DNA of 64,000 nucleotides, taken from the NCBI RefSeq assembly GCF_002967765.1, contig NZ_PUHY01000010.1, positions 434,001 through 498,000 of the forward strand, in the 5' to 3' direction. Under the pieces are notes generated by a model. That model was not told where the DNA came from. It made no database searches and worked only from the letters and a program-made list of their open reading frames with translations. The position numbers and the translations under genes were made by a program. Source of the DNA: Blastopirellula marina. GTDB taxonomy: Bacteria > Planctomycetota > Planctomycetia > Pirellulales > Pirellulaceae. Shown piece by piece: positions 20,556 to 31,100 of the stretch; the stretch's first letter is position 1; each line of letters opens with the position of its first letter.

Positions 20556-23500
20556 ATGAAGTCCCACAGTACAACTAACAGCATCGACGCCCCGCCTTTT
20601 CCCTTCCTGATCCGACCTTCACTCACCGCATCGATGGCTACCATGAAAACCGTACTGTGTGGCATTGGCCTATCCCTGCTCCTTGTTGTGTTCGGTACGG
20701 TGGCTTCCGCTGAAGAGCCCAATACCAAACAGCGTTCTCTCGATGCCGCCGAGAACGAGGCAGTTCGCGAACACATTCGCAACTTCGACGGACGCGGTGC
20801 GGTGGGGGATTTCACAATTGCGGCCAAGTCCCCGGCAGAAGCGGAAAAGGAATTTGTGACGCCGGATGATGTCACCGTCAAAGCAGTCCTCGCCGAACCA
20901 AGCGTTCGCCAGCCAGTCTGCATTAACTTCGACGAAAGGGGACGGATGTGGGTTGTGCAGTATCTGCAATATCCGTTTCCCGCCGGGCTCAAGATTGTGA
21001 AGTATGACGAGCACTTACGCGCCGTGTTCGACAAGGTTCCGCCCGCGCCGCCGAATCATGACCGTGGAGCAGATAAGATCACCATCCATGAAGACATCGA
21101 CGGAGACGGCAACTACGACACGCAGAAGACTTTCGTCGAGGGGCTGAACATCGCGACGAGCGCTTTGCCTGGTCGCGGGGGTGTTTGGATTTTGAATCCC
21201 CCCTATCTCCTTTTCTATCCCGACGCCAATCAGGACGATGTACCGGATGGAGATCCCGAGGTCCATCTTTCAGGCTTTGGCTTGGAAGATACGCATGCGG
21301 TTGCCAACAGTTTGACTTGGGGCCCTGATGGCTGGCTGTATGCAGCTCAGGGAAGCACATGCTGGGCGACCGTCAATGTCCTGAAAGATCCTTCCCATCC
21401 GCCAGTTCACTTCAAAGGGCAGGGCGTTTGGCGTTATCACCCGGAGACGCATCAGTTCGAGATCTTCGCCGAAGGGGGTGGCAATACGTTTGCGGTCGAA
21501 TTCGACGAGAAAGGGCGGATCTACTCAGGCCACAACGGAGGTAACACACGCGGCTTCCATTACGTGCAAGGTGGCTACTACCAGAAAAGCTGGGGGAAGC
21601 ATGGAGCGCTGACCAATCCCCACGCTTACGGTTTTTTCCCACAGATGAAACATGCCAACGTCGAACGCTTCAGCCACACGCTGATCAAATACGAAAGCAA
21701 CACACTACCCAAGCGTTACCAACACCGCATCATCGCGCCGGTCCCGCTGCACAACTACGTGGCGGTCTCGAAGGTATCTCCAGATGGTTCAACATTTCAG
21801 ACAGAAGATGAACTCAAAGTGCTGGAGACGGACGATGTATGGTTCCGTCCGGTCGATATTAAATCAGGCCCCGATGGGTGCGTGTACATCACCGACTGGT
21901 GCGATACCCGCCTAACCCATGTCGATCCGCGAGATACTTGGGATCGGCAACGAGGTCGAATCTGGCGAATTCAACCCACTGAATATCCGTCCCAAACGCC
22001 CAGCGATCTCAGCAAGCTTTCAACAGAGCAGCTTATCGAGAAGCTTGCCAGCTCTAACAAGCTAACACGGCAACTATGCCAGCGAATGCTGCGTGAACAT
22101 GGCGATCCTCAGTTTGCAGATCGCTTAATCGAGAAGCTGCCAGAAACCAACGATCAGTTGGCCCTGGAATATTTGTGGGCGATCGATGCCCTTGGTCGCT
22201 ACGAACAACGTGCTGCCGAGATCGCACTTGTGCACCAAGATCCGTACGTGCGCATGTGGGGTGTCCGACTGTTGACGCCGAAACTGGTCGAATCGAATGC
22301 AACAGAGCTGATCTCGTTGGCACAGAAGGAGTCTCACCCGGAGGTCTGTAGCCAACTCGCCTCCACTGCCAAACGCATTCCAGGCACCGTCGGTTTGGAC
22401 ATGGCCACGAATCTCGCTAAAAGGGACGAATTAGCCAGCGATCCACATCTTCCACTGCTCACCTGGTGGGCGATTGAAGAACACGCCGACGACTCGTCTC
22501 TGGACGTCGAAATGCTCGTCAATTCCTTGGAAACCGCCAAGATTGGTCGCGAAGTCGTGTTGCCCAGGTTCGCTCAACGCTTGGCCGCTGAACCGACGGA
22601 AGTCAACTTAACGCGACTTGCGAACGTACTTGGCGCTGCCGATGAACAAGCGTTGCGTCAGGAAATGTTGACTTCGATCGATACCGCATTCACCGGTCGC
22701 AAGATCGAGCACATGCCTGAAGAGTTACGCGAGGCCATTGTCGCGGCAGCCAACCGAGGATCATCTTCACAACTGGCATTGCTAGTACGCGCTGGGCAAA
22801 AGGAAGCCGAAACTACGGCGATCGAGATGATCGAAAACGCCAAGACGAAGCAAGATCAGCGATTGAAACTGATTCAGCTCTTAGGCCAGGTTGGCTCCAG
22901 CGAGGCGCGGGATGCCTTGCTGCGTGTCGCCATATCTTCCGCCCCCGAAGCCGTTCGTGTCACGGCGATTACTAGCCTCGGCTCGTTCGAGGCCCCGTCA
23001 ATCGCTAACCAATTGGTGGCCCGCTATCCTCAAGAGTCGGATGCAATCCAAGCGGCAATCATCGAACTGACAACTGCCCGTGCGGCGGCCGCTTATCACC
23101 TGCTCGATGCCGTCGAGGTGGAGCAAATTCCACGTACGGCGGTTTCTGTCGACCTGCTCGAAAATCTGAAGTTACATGGCGATAAGAAGCTAAACCAACG
23201 CATCGCGAAGCTATGGGGCACCACGCGTGCCACGCCAGATCAATTGGCTGCGGAGCTAACGCAGACCGCAACCATTTTGAAAACCGGAAGCGGCAACGCC
23301 GAGCATGGCCTGGCGCTTTTCAAGAAACGCTGCGCGAACTGTCACAAGCTACATGGAGAAGGAGCAAGCATTGGGCCCGAGCTTACCGGCTACGAGCGAA
23401 CCAATCTCGACTTCATGCTGCTTTCGATTGTTGATCCCAGTGCTGCGATTCGGGAGGAGTACACCAACTACCGGGTGTTGACGGACGATGGGCGGGTAAT

Positions 23501-23699
23501 TTCCGGCTTCCTCAAGAACCAGGACGAAAAAACCATCACGCTGCAGAATGCGGAGAATCCGGAACTCGTGATCCCACGCGATGAGATCGAAGCGGGCCCG
23601 GTCGCGATTGAGAAATCACTGATGCCTGACCGTCTCTTGGAAGGGCTCTCAGCTACCGAGATCCGCGATTTGTTCGCATACCTGCAAAGCGACAAGTAG
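20556..23699 (+). CDS. PVC-type haem-binding CxxCH protein with propeller and HEAT repeats
   Basis: 1047 residues. After a signal-peptide-like stretch (residues 30-50) comes a beta-propeller domain related to sugar dehydrogenases ('INFDERGRMWVVQYLQYP', 'WGPDGWLYAAQGST', about 100-450). HEAT-like helical repeats follow (~480-880). The C-terminal domain is c-type cytochrome-like: 'CANCHKLHGEGASIGPEL', with C926, C929 and H930 as haem ligands. This architecture is abundant in Planctomycetes and probably acts in periplasmic redox chemistry, possibly sugar oxidation. An AAGGAG lies 14 bases before the ATG at 20556; ATGs at 20634 or 20643 would place the signal peptide at the terminus. Confidence 0.9.
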   Translation: MKSHSTTNSIDAPPFPFLIRPSLTASMATMKTVLCGIGLSLLLVVFGTVASAEEPNTKQRSLDAAENEAVREHIRNFDGRGAVGDFTIAAKSPAEAEKEFVTPDDVTVKAVLAEPSVRQPVCINFDERGRMWVVQYLQYPFPAGLKIVKYDEHLRAVFDKVPPAPPNHDRGADKITIHEDIDGDGNYDTQKTFVEGLNIATSALPGRGGVWILNPPYLLFYPDANQDDVPDGDPEVHLSGFGLEDTHAVANSLTWGPDGWLYAAQGSTCWATVNVLKDPSHPPVHFKGQGVWRYHPETHQFEIFAEGGGNTFAVEFDEKGRIYSGHNGGNTRGFHYVQGGYYQKSWGKHGALTNPHAYGFFPQMKHANVERFSHTLIKYESNTLPKRYQHRIIAPVPLHNYVAVSKVSPDGSTFQTEDELKVLETDDVWFRPVDIKSGPDGCVYITDWCDTRLTHVDPRDTWDRQRGRIWRIQPTEYPSQTPSDLSKLSTEQLIEKLASSNKLTRQLCQRMLREHGDPQFADRLIEKLPETNDQLALEYLWAIDALGRYEQRAAEIALVHQDPYVRMWGVRLLTPKLVESNATELISLAQKESHPEVCSQLASTAKRIPGTVGLDMATNLAKRDELASDPHLPLLTWWAIEEHADDSSLDVEMLVNSLETAKIGREVVLPRFAQRLAAEPTEVNLTRLANVLGAADEQALRQEMLTSIDTAFTGRKIEHMPEELREAIVAAANRGSSSQLALLVRAGQKEAETTAIEMIENAKTKQDQRLKLIQLLGQVGSSEARDALLRVAISSAPEAVRVTAITSLGSFEAPSIANQLVARYPQESDAIQAAIIELTTARAAAAYHLLDAVEVEQIPRTAVSVDLLENLKLHGDKKLNQRIAKLWGTTRATPDQLAAELTQTATILKTGSGNAEHGLALFKKRCANCHKLHGEGASIGPELTGYERTNLDFMLLSIVDPSAAIREEYTNYRVLTDDGRVISGFLKNQDEKTITLQNAENPELVIPRDEIEAGPVAIEKSLMPDRLLEGLSATEIRDLFAYLQSDK

Positions 23700-23705
23700 A
23701 GCCAA

Positions 23706-24248
23706 TTATGACGAGCGATCACGATGATTCTCGTGATACCACGCGATGGCCTTCTGCTCGTGCTCGACGACAAATGCCTGCTTGCCGTCGCAATATTTTT
23801 CGTTGTCGTGCTGGCACATTTGGGCACACCACCGCTTTAAGCTGGCATACTCCTCAGCAACTTTTGGATGAGCAATCAAGTAATCACGAAACGCGAGATG
23901 CCGCATCACGTCCGCCGAATCCACGACGAACGCATGCACGTGATGCGTTCTTTCAATCAGGCCACGCAGATAGAATCGGCGGCCAGCTATTCCCAATTCG
24001 CCGCGCGGCGTATAGCCGAGTCGCTCCATCGCGCGATTCTTCGCATCGAGCGCCACCACGTCCGTAACTTCCAGCAAGATATCGATGATCGGTTTCGCTG
24101 CGAGTCCAGGAACGGCGGTGCTTCCAATGTGATGAGCTTTGATCAATAGAACGCCTAGCACCTCTGTTATGCGCTCCGTCTCGGCTTCAAACGCGCGAGG
24201 CCATGCGGGGTTAGCCGGGACGACTTCAATCAGGCGGTGGTTGGTCAT
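23706..24248 (-). CDS. GrpB-family nucleotidyltransferase-like protein
   Basis: 180 residues. 'HHIGSTAVPGLAAKPIIDILLEV' is the defining GrpB/UPF0157 block, resembling the GS-x-x-x-x-x-x-x-D-x-D core of nucleotidyltransferases; 'HVHAFVVDS' and 'HLAFRDYLIAHP' follow as expected. The family is widespread, fused to CoaE in some bacteria, and without a settled function. It ends seven bases from the convergent PVC cytochrome gene. Confidence 0.9.
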   Translation of the reverse strand: MTNHRLIEVVPANPAWPRAFEAETERITEVLGVLLIKAHHIGSTAVPGLAAKPIIDILLEVTDVVALDAKNRAMERLGYTPRGELGIAGRRFYLRGLIERTHHVHAFVVDSADVMRHLAFRDYLIAHPKVAEEYASLKRWCAQMCQHDNEKYCDGKQAFVVEHEQKAIAWYHENHRDRSS

Positions 24249-24425
24249 GGACGGACAACGGGGTTAAGGAACGATTTGGGTTCGGGGGCCGCGTTCTGAA
24301 CGCCTAAACTGCCAGCATCCTTTTCGCCGGTAAAATACGATGATAGCATCGAATACGTGAATCTTGTCTTGCTTGGTTTACCCGTATTCGGTATCGTTCG
24401 CGCCCGATTGAAGAGCAATTCTGTC

Positions 24426-24860
24426 ATGACTGAAGTTCCAACTCCCCGACCACTTCGCTGGTACGAGCGACTTTTGCTGGGGACAGGCGGACTGATCTTG
24501 GCCGTTTTGCTGGGAACAGCCGCTTGGTTAACGCCCAGCGCGCGTGGCATGGGAACCCATCAACAATTGGGGCTTCCGCCATGCACGATGGTGCAATTGA
24601 CCGGCATGCGATGCCCTTCCTGCGGGATGACCACCAGTTGGTCGTACTTGATGAAGGGAAACGTGGTGGGATCGCTGAAAGCGAACTCGGCCGGCTGTTT
24701 GATGGGACTGATCGCTCTGGTACTTTCCCCTTGGTTTATGAGTTCTGCGATCGTAGGGCGAATGACCGTGCGGGTACCTGGCGACGCGGTGCTAATCACG
24801 ATCACGATGTTGGTGGTCGCGGTGACACTGGTCGATTGGCTCTATCGAATCAACTTATGA
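24426..24860 (+). CDS. DUF2752 membrane protein
   Basis: About 144 residues from the ATG at 24426, which has GAAGAG upstream; the longer frame from 24357 runs into the divergent GrpB promoter region. Three membrane helices are visible. The family motif 'LPPCTMVQLTGMRCPSCGMTTS' contains the paired cysteines C-P-x-C-G. DUF2752 proteins are small inner-membrane proteins of unknown function found in Planctomycetes, Actinobacteria and Bacteroidetes. Confidence 0.85.
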   Translation: MTEVPTPRPLRWYERLLLGTGGLILAVLLGTAAWLTPSARGMGTHQQLGLPPCTMVQLTGMRCPSCGMTTSWSYLMKGNVVGSLKANSAGCLMGLIALVLSPWFMSSAIVGRMTVRVPGDAVLITITMLVVAVTLVDWLYRINL

Positions 24861-24921
24861 GAAACCTTGGCCTGAAACGACTTCCGGCCAACTGACAATT
24901 CACCACGGATGGATCGAGTCC

Positions 24922-25593
24922 ATGAAACACGGACGCTATCGAATTTCGCCGCAGTCGTTCTCGGGCATTCTGCCACTTCTGTTGTTGTGCTTGTTGCTGC
25001 TGGGTAACAGTGGTTGCGTCGGCTTGCTGGCAGCGCTCTTGTCGCGTGGCGACTACCAACCGGCCAGATTCGATGGACTCGCTGAAAAGAAGGTCGCCGT
25101 GCTTTGCGTCGCCGGACCTTCCTTTTATTCCGAAACCTCAACTTCGCGTCGACTCGCCGAACAGGTCGAAGGACTTCTCGTCTCGCATATCGAGGACGTG
25201 TCGGTCGTTTCGCAGCAAAAGATTGACGACTGGAAAGATCGTAGCGGCTGGGACAGTGTCGACTACCGCGAAGCCGGCAAGGCCCTGGGGGCCGACATGG
25301 TGGTGGCAATCGATCTAGTTCGATTTGAAATCCAACCCAACCCAGGCGTCTACAAGGGAACCGCCGAGTACGTTATTAATGTCTACGACATTCACAACAA
25401 TGGCGAAGTGGTCTTCCGAGATTCCCCTAAAGCCATCGAATTCCCTACCAACGGCATAATGTCCAGCACGGGCAACGAGCGTGAATTCCGCAGCTCGTTC
25501 ATGCAGTTAATCTCGCACCGCATTGCTCGCAATTTCTATAAGTACAATGTCAACGAAGACTTGATGCTCGACGAGAGCTTCATTTCTCGCTAA
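24922..25593 (+). CDS. Putative lipoprotein, unknown function
   Basis: 223 residues. A hydrophobic signal (residues 16-30) ends in 'LLLGNSGC', a plausible but imperfect lipobox. The mature part contains 'KKVAVLCVAGPSF', then 'RLAEQVEGLLVSHI', and 'ADMVVAIDLVRFEI'. That order (nucleotide-fold-like beta strand, helix, strand) recalls GNA1162/DUF799 or CsgG-type outer-membrane lipoproteins, but the match is weak. It follows the DUF2752 gene by 61 bases. I would keep it as a hypothetical envelope protein. Confidence 0.65.
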   Translation: MKHGRYRISPQSFSGILPLLLLCLLLLGNSGCVGLLAALLSRGDYQPARFDGLAEKKVAVLCVAGPSFYSETSTSRRLAEQVEGLLVSHIEDVSVVSQQKIDDWKDRSGWDSVDYREAGKALGADMVVAIDLVRFEIQPNPGVYKGTAEYVINVYDIHNNGEVVFRDSPKAIEFPTNGIMSSTGNEREFRSSFMQLISHRIARNFYKYNVNEDLMLDESFISR

Positions 25594-25798
25594 ACGGACG
25601 GGTACGGCAATGATACGGGACTACTTTTGTCTCGCATATTCTTGCGAGGGGTGAGCTATCATACATTCGCCCCTCAGACGCGGAAAAGTTGACCCGCGTG
25701 AAAACAGCGTCTAACATTTAGTAAAGTCAAACACTGACTTACGTTACGCCACTTCGGTGACGTTCTCTTCCCCACGACCTCCAATCAATCCGGCCAAG

Positions 25799-26782
25799 AT
25801 GCGTTTGCTTAAATTCTCGCTAATCGTCGCTCTGTGCGCCTTTTTGACCTGGGATGCCTCCAGCGTTCAAGCTCAGCCGCCAGCAGCAACTCCGAAGCCG
25901 ACCACACCGAAGCCCACGCCCAAACCGGCCGGGCCGCGGAAGGAAATCCCACCACCGGAAGCGATTACGGTGACCACCAAGGATGGCGTCAACATCCATG
26001 CTACCTACTACGGTAGTGCCGAAGGAAAGAAGGCGATCCCGGTGATCATGTTGCCCGGTTGGGAACGCAGCCAGAACGACTTACGTGTTCTAGCGGGGAT
26101 TATGCAGAAACAAGGACTGGCTGTCGTGACCGTTGACCTTCGCGGTCACGGAGCGAGCAAATCCGTTCAAGGACCTGGCGGGCAGGTTACCGACATCGAT
26201 CTCGACCGAATTCGCGCTAGCGACTTCGAGACCTTCGTTGCCCAAGACTTGGAAGCGATTAAGAGCTTCCTGATGGATGAAAACAACAAGGGCAATCTCA
26301 ACATCGAGATGCTGACGATCATCGGTTGCGATTTCAGCGCGATTGCTGCCGTGAATTTCGCTGCCCGCGATTGGAGCTGGCCAACGCTTCCCTCGCTGAA
26401 GCAGGGACAAGACGTGAAAGGGCTGGTTCTGATCTCGCCGCCGCGAAGCTTTAAAGGCTTCAATGCGAATCAGGCACTGAAGATGCCCATTATCCAGAAT
26501 GAACTGTCGATCATGATCATTGTCGGTGAAGGCAACCGAAGTGACTTCTCCGATGCCAAGCGAATGTTCACTTCGCTCGAGAAGTTTCGACAAAAACGAA
26601 TGGACGATCCCATGGATCGCACCCTCTTCTTTGCTCCGAAGCCGAACGACCTGTCAGGCACCGCCTTACTGGCCGACCCTCGGGCTAACTGCTTGAAGGA
26701 CATCCTTTACTTCACCAACACGCATCTAGCGGAACTGCAAGCCAACGATCCTTGGCATGACCGCTCGACGCCGCTGAAATAG
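25799..26782 (+). CDS. Secreted alpha/beta-hydrolase-like protein with Asp at the nucleophile elbow
   Basis: 327 residues from the ATG at 25799, which puts the signal peptide (residues 4-20, cleavage near 'VQAQPP') at the terminus. A Pro/Lys/Thr-rich linker precedes the fold. 'VIMLPGWERSQNDL' (oxyanion loop) and 'VVTVDLRGHGASKS' are typical of alpha/beta hydrolases. The nucleophile elbow reads 'IIGCDFSAIAA', with Asp178 where Ser is normal, a pattern also seen in epoxide hydrolases and dehalogenases. A catalytic His is not obvious, so activity is uncertain. Confidence 0.75.
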   Translation: MRLLKFSLIVALCAFLTWDASSVQAQPPAATPKPTTPKPTPKPAGPRKEIPPPEAITVTTKDGVNIHATYYGSAEGKKAIPVIMLPGWERSQNDLRVLAGIMQKQGLAVVTVDLRGHGASKSVQGPGGQVTDIDLDRIRASDFETFVAQDLEAIKSFLMDENNKGNLNIEMLTIIGCDFSAIAAVNFAARDWSWPTLPSLKQGQDVKGLVLISPPRSFKGFNANQALKMPIIQNELSIMIIVGEGNRSDFSDAKRMFTSLEKFRQKRMDDPMDRTLFFAPKPNDLSGTALLADPRANCLKDILYFTNTHLAELQANDPWHDRSTPLK

Positions 26783-26785
26783 TCG

Positions 26786-26805
26786 CTGGCGTTTTCTATC
26801 GCCAG
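26786..26805. repeat. Short hairpin between convergent genes
   Basis: A six-base-pair inverted repeat (CTGGCG/CGCCAG) with an eight-base loop lies between the hydrolase stop and the LysM stop. There is no T tract, so termination is only possible. Confidence 0.35.
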
Positions 26806-26827
26806 ACACATCGCCGCCGGGAAACGT

Positions 26828-27715
26828 TTAGATCCCAGGCGGCGCGAGGGTTGTCCAAGGCTGGTCGCCCCCAGGCAGCCGATCCCCAGTTGATTGGATC
26901 GGCTTCATCTTTGTCATCGGCCGCAGTTGTGGTGCGGCTTGGTCTGCTTGAGCCACAGGGCTGCCAGACGGAATCCTCAGCTTGACGCCAATCGGCAATA
27001 GGTCGGGCGAATCAAGTTGCGAACGATTGGCCTGATAGATGGCATCCGCGAGGAGCGGATCGCCGAGGTACTTCTCGGCGATTGACTCCAAGCTATCTCC
27101 ATCGCGTACGCGGTGCTCCCGCGTTATTGGTGAACCGCTATTGCTCGTCCCGTGATTTGGCGGGGCAATGCGGGGCAGGGGAGTGAACTGCTGTTGAACT
27201 TGCGTTTCTGGCAGTTGGGGCTTCATGACTTGCCGCGTAGTAATCACCGGCGAAGTCACCGAAGGAGGTAGCGGTTGAGCCGAACCTGGGATTTCGATCG
27301 GAACGACTGCGCGACTGGCCGAACTTGGGGCGTCCATCGCTTCAACGCGTGTTGCCAGGCTCACGCTGCCAACTTGGTTGATTGGAACATCAGCCAGAAT
27401 TGGCTGAGCCGGGGCCCGATTCGGCTGCTCGATTGCGACCGATAAGGCCGGAATCTGGGCTGGATTGTCGAGCCCCATCGCCGTTTCCGGGCGAGGAGTC
27501 AACGTAACGACATCGGGACGAGAGACTTGCTGGTCCCAATAATGTTGGGCATCGAAGTTCGGTTCGGCCCGTTGTGTTTGCACCGCTTCATTCGCGGCAG
27601 TTGCCTCAGGGGGCGCCTGAGGAGGAGCTGTCCATGCCGACCAATAGGGCATGGCTGACCCAAGTCCGATCACTCCGAGTGCGGCCAGGGTCAAAAATTT
27701 GGAATCGCCATTCAT
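26828..27715 (-). CDS. LysM-domain peptidoglycan-binding protein
   Basis: 295 residues. An N-terminal hydrophobic segment (residues 7-25) acts as signal or anchor. A long Pro/Ala/Gln-rich linker (about 30-200) leads to a LysM domain near residues 200-250: 'HRVRDGDSLESIAEKYLGDP' and 'IYQANRSQLDSPDLLPIGVKLRIP'. LysM binds GlcNAc-containing glycans such as peptidoglycan. It is transcribed in the same direction as secDF but separated from it by 460 bases and a terminator, so it is probably independent. A role at the cell wall is inferred. Confidence 0.85.
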   Translation of the reverse strand: MNGDSKFLTLAALGVIGLGSAMPYWSAWTAPPQAPPEATAANEAVQTQRAEPNFDAQHYWDQQVSRPDVVTLTPRPETAMGLDNPAQIPALSVAIEQPNRAPAQPILADVPINQVGSVSLATRVEAMDAPSSASRAVVPIEIPGSAQPLPPSVTSPVITTRQVMKPQLPETQVQQQFTPLPRIAPPNHGTSNSGSPITREHRVRDGDSLESIAEKYLGDPLLADAIYQANRSQLDSPDLLPIGVKLRIPSGSPVAQADQAAPQLRPMTKMKPIQSTGDRLPGGDQPWTTLAPPGI

Positions 27716-27966
27716 GTTGCGTACCGTCGTCTTGGGGAGTCACGTGTACGCAGTCCATTGCATTACTTCTCGAAGACCATCCTGATACTTCGGTTCATCG
27801 ACACCTGCTAGCGTCGGACTCTTGAAATTTGAGAAGGCATTCCCACGTTTTTCACCTGAGCGAGGCACGAATGTAAGCGACGTGCCCGTCAGGCAAACTT
27901 TGCGCTGGAAGACTTTGCCAGCTAGGAAAACCAAGCCTGATTTAGCAAACACACCGACGGGTGATG

Positions 27967-28026
27967 ACTGGCTCTGCTTGGTTTCGCCAAGAGCACTTCC
28001 CACTCTTTAAACCAAGCAGAGCCAGT
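27967..28026. repeat. Perfect 18-bp inverted repeat
   Basis: The 18-base arm at 27967-27984 is exactly complementary to 28009-28026, with a 24-base spacer. There is no T tract on either side, so it is not an ordinary terminator. The size and perfection suggest a repeat element end or a structured RNA. Confidence 0.8.
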
Positions 28027-28117
28027 TGGCCATCGACCCGACAATAGCCAAATCACATGTTCATTACGCGATGCTTGCGCGGGCGAGTTCGAGTTTCGCC
28101 AAGAGGTTTCAGCGCAT

Positions 28118-28150
28118 AAAAAGAAGACGGCACCAAAAGGTACCGTCTTC
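28118..28150 (-). terminator. Intrinsic terminator of secDF
   Basis: Read on the minus strand, a 12-base-pair stem (GAAGACGGTACC with GGTGCCGTCTTC, one mismatch) and a four-base TTTT loop is followed by five T residues, 32 bases after the secDF stop codon. Confidence 0.88.
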
Positions 28151-28181
28151 GCAAAGTTTATCGATTAGCGAAGCCTGGCAA

Positions 28182-31100
28182 TTAAGCCTTGGCTTTACCT
28201 TGATCGCGATTCATCAACCACAGCAGTACTGGGCACGCGATGAAGATCGTGCTGTACGTACCAGCAATCACGCCGATCACCAGCGAGAAGGCAAAGCTGT
28301 GGATGCCTTCACCACCGATGAAGTACAGAATCATGACCACGATCAACGTCGTGAGCGAGGTCAACAAGGTACGTCCAAGCGTCTGGTTCACGCTCAGGTT
28401 GACCATCTCTGGCGTCAGATGAGGATCCTTACCACGGACTTCGCGGATACGGTCGAAGATCACGATCGTATCGTTCAGCGAGTAACCGATGATCGTCAGA
28501 AACGCGGCCACAACCGGCAAGCTGATCTTGAACTCGGTCACTTGCAGGAAGCCCAACGCAGGAGCCATCCACAGGCTCAACGCAATGAAGCCCAGCGTCA
28601 CGAGGACGTCGTGCACCAAGGCCACCACGGCAGCGAGACCGAAGGCCACGCTTTGGAAACGGAACCAAATGTAGCCCACAATACCGATCAAGCAGAACAG
28701 AATAGCCGAGACCGCCATCGTCTGCATGTCACCAGCAACCTTGCTACCGATCTTGCTGGAGGAAGGCCAAACCGGAGTCGCATCAAGCTTGACGCTCATC
28801 TTCTCCAAGATCTTGGCCGATTCAGCCGGCGACGTCGACATCTTGATCGCCCACTTCTCTTGGCTGACACGGCTATCCATAGGCAACAGATTGCCGTCCT
28901 TGTCCAGCAAAGCAACTTCCGGTCGAGCGACAGCCAAATCATCCGCCGCCAGATCGATCAACGAACGCACCGTGTCGGCACTGATTCCTTCGTCGAAGGT
29001 CAGCTCCGTTTCCGTTGCGAAACGCGGCTTCTCTGGCGCGGCTTCTTCATTGAACATGCTGCCCGCTGGAACCTCGCTTGTCGGAGTCTCTTCGGCCGGA
29101 GTCTCAGTAGCCTGAGCTTCGGTCGCTGGAGCTTCCGTCATAGGCGACTCTGCCGAGGTTTCCGCCATCGGAGCAGGCTCCGTCATTGGCATCGGCTCGG
29201 CCATTGGTTCGGCAGGTTGCTCTTCCATCGGTTTTTCTTCAGCCGGTGGCTCGTCTGCAGGCTTCTCCTCCGCAGGAGCTTCTTCCGCAGGCTTTTCGTC
29301 TGCAGGCTTAGCTTCTTCCATGGGAGGCTCTTCGGGGGCTTCTTCGTCTTGCAGAAGAACCGCGTCGAAGGCGAGTTGCCACGGCAGCATCGCCAACAAC
29401 TTAGAAGAAACCGGAGCAAGGAATGACTGTTCGTCACCTTCAGGAGCGGCTGGCTTCTCTTCCATCGGAGCTTCGGTCGTCGTCGGAGAAGTCTCCGGCT
29501 TGTCGGTCGCTTCAGGAGAGCTGCTTGCTGCTTCGCCAGTTGGTGGCGTGAAGTCCATGTTATGCATCACCAACAAGCTTTCGCCGTTAGGACCAGTAAA
29601 GACTTCTTCAATCTTGTCTTGCACCACGTCGACGCCGGCAGGAATCATGCCGGTGTTGTAACGCAGTGCGTCGGTGCTGAAGTTCATCTTCAGGTTGCTG
29701 GCCGTGTTGGTCTTGTCGTCCACGTTCTTGACCGACATCTCCCCTTCCGAGGAATTGGTCGCGTCAGTGAACTCGATTCCATCGGAATCGACGTTTGGCG
29801 TGACGGCAATTTCGACATCGGCGGCGTCCAGCTTCTTGATGATCTGATTCAACGAGTTCAACCCCGACAGATCAACTTCAGCCGACTTACCTTTGCGGTC
29901 GGTCATCAATACCTTACCCAGCTCGCCGTATTCGGCCAGCGAAGTATCGACCTTGTAGATCCGATCTTCCGAACCTTCCAGCGTGACGGCACTGACGGAA
30001 AGGTCAGGCAAAACACCGGTCAGCTTGCTACGTACTTCCGAGATTGGCATCGGTTCGTTCAGGTAAATCTGAACGGAAGAACCACCGTTGAAGTCGATGT
30101 CAAAAATCGTCTTGCCACGAGCTCCCACACCAATCAAGCCAACTAGAATGACGACCACCGAAACAATCGCGGCGACCTTCTGCTTGCCGATGAAGTCGTA
30201 ACCAATACTCGAAGCCGAAGGCATGAAGCTCAACGACTTGATAATGCGTTTACGTTCCAAGATCTCGAAGATGCCTCGCGAAACATAGATCGCGGTGAAC
30301 ATACTCATCAAGATACCGATGAACAACGTCACACCGAACCCACGAACCTGATCGGTACCGATGCGGTAAAGCACGGCAGCCGTGATCAAGGTGGTGATGT
30401 TGGCATCGACAATGGTCGACATCGCTTTCGAGAAACCGTTATTCAAGGCAACTCGCAGCGTGGCACCACCTTTGAGTTCTTCGCGGATACGCTCGAAAAT
30501 CAGCACATTCGCGTCGACCGACATACCGACGGTCAACACCAAACCAGCGATACCTGGCAGCGTGAGGTCAGCGATCGGAATCAACACGGCCATGATCAAC
30601 AGCAGGTTGAACAGCAGAGCGAAACACGCGACCACACCAGCAACACGGTAATAAATAACCATGAAGATCAACACGGCGATCAACGAGATCCCAATGGCGA
30701 TCTTACCCTTGCGGACCGTGTCGTCACCCAGCGTGGCACTGATCGTTTGCTCGCTGATCGGCTCTTTACGAAGCACAACTGGCAATTTACCGGCACGCAA
30801 CACCTGGGCCAGATCTGAAGCTTCTTGCTGACTGAAATCGCCGGTTATGATACCGCTATCGGTAATCACCGCATTGATTCGCGGAGCCGAGATCAGGACG
30901 TTATCCATCACGATACCCAGCTGACGCGGAATGTTCGGTTCGGTCAGATTGTTTTGCGAAAGGTGCCCCATGCGATTGGTACCGTCCACATTGAAGCTGA
31001 ACGAAATCGCTGGCGAACCATATTCGTCACGCGTCACCGAAGCACCATTGAGGTGGCTACCGCTGAGTTGATATTCAGGTGGCTCAACCTTCATCAATGC

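Larger units (their letters stand above)
27716..28181. other. Non-coding interval with large inverted repeat
   Basis: 466 bases between the LysM gene and secDF. Small open frames on both strands overlap each other and have no ribosome-binding site. The interval holds an 18-base-pair perfect inverted repeat (27967-28026) and the secDF terminator (28118-28150). The rest shows no recognisable gene; it could be part of a dispersed intergenic repeat. Confidence 0.5.

Noticed and set aside
27740-28003. 87-residue minus-strand open frame
   Set aside because: No ribosome-binding site and overlapped by a plus-strand frame; it runs through the inverted repeat, so a repeat element is more likely than a gene.
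28026-29426. 466-residue plus-strand open frame
   Set aside because: It lies almost wholly antisense to secDF, is His/Arg-rich without a recognisable fold and has no ribosome-binding site; it is a shadow of the repetitive acidic coding region.
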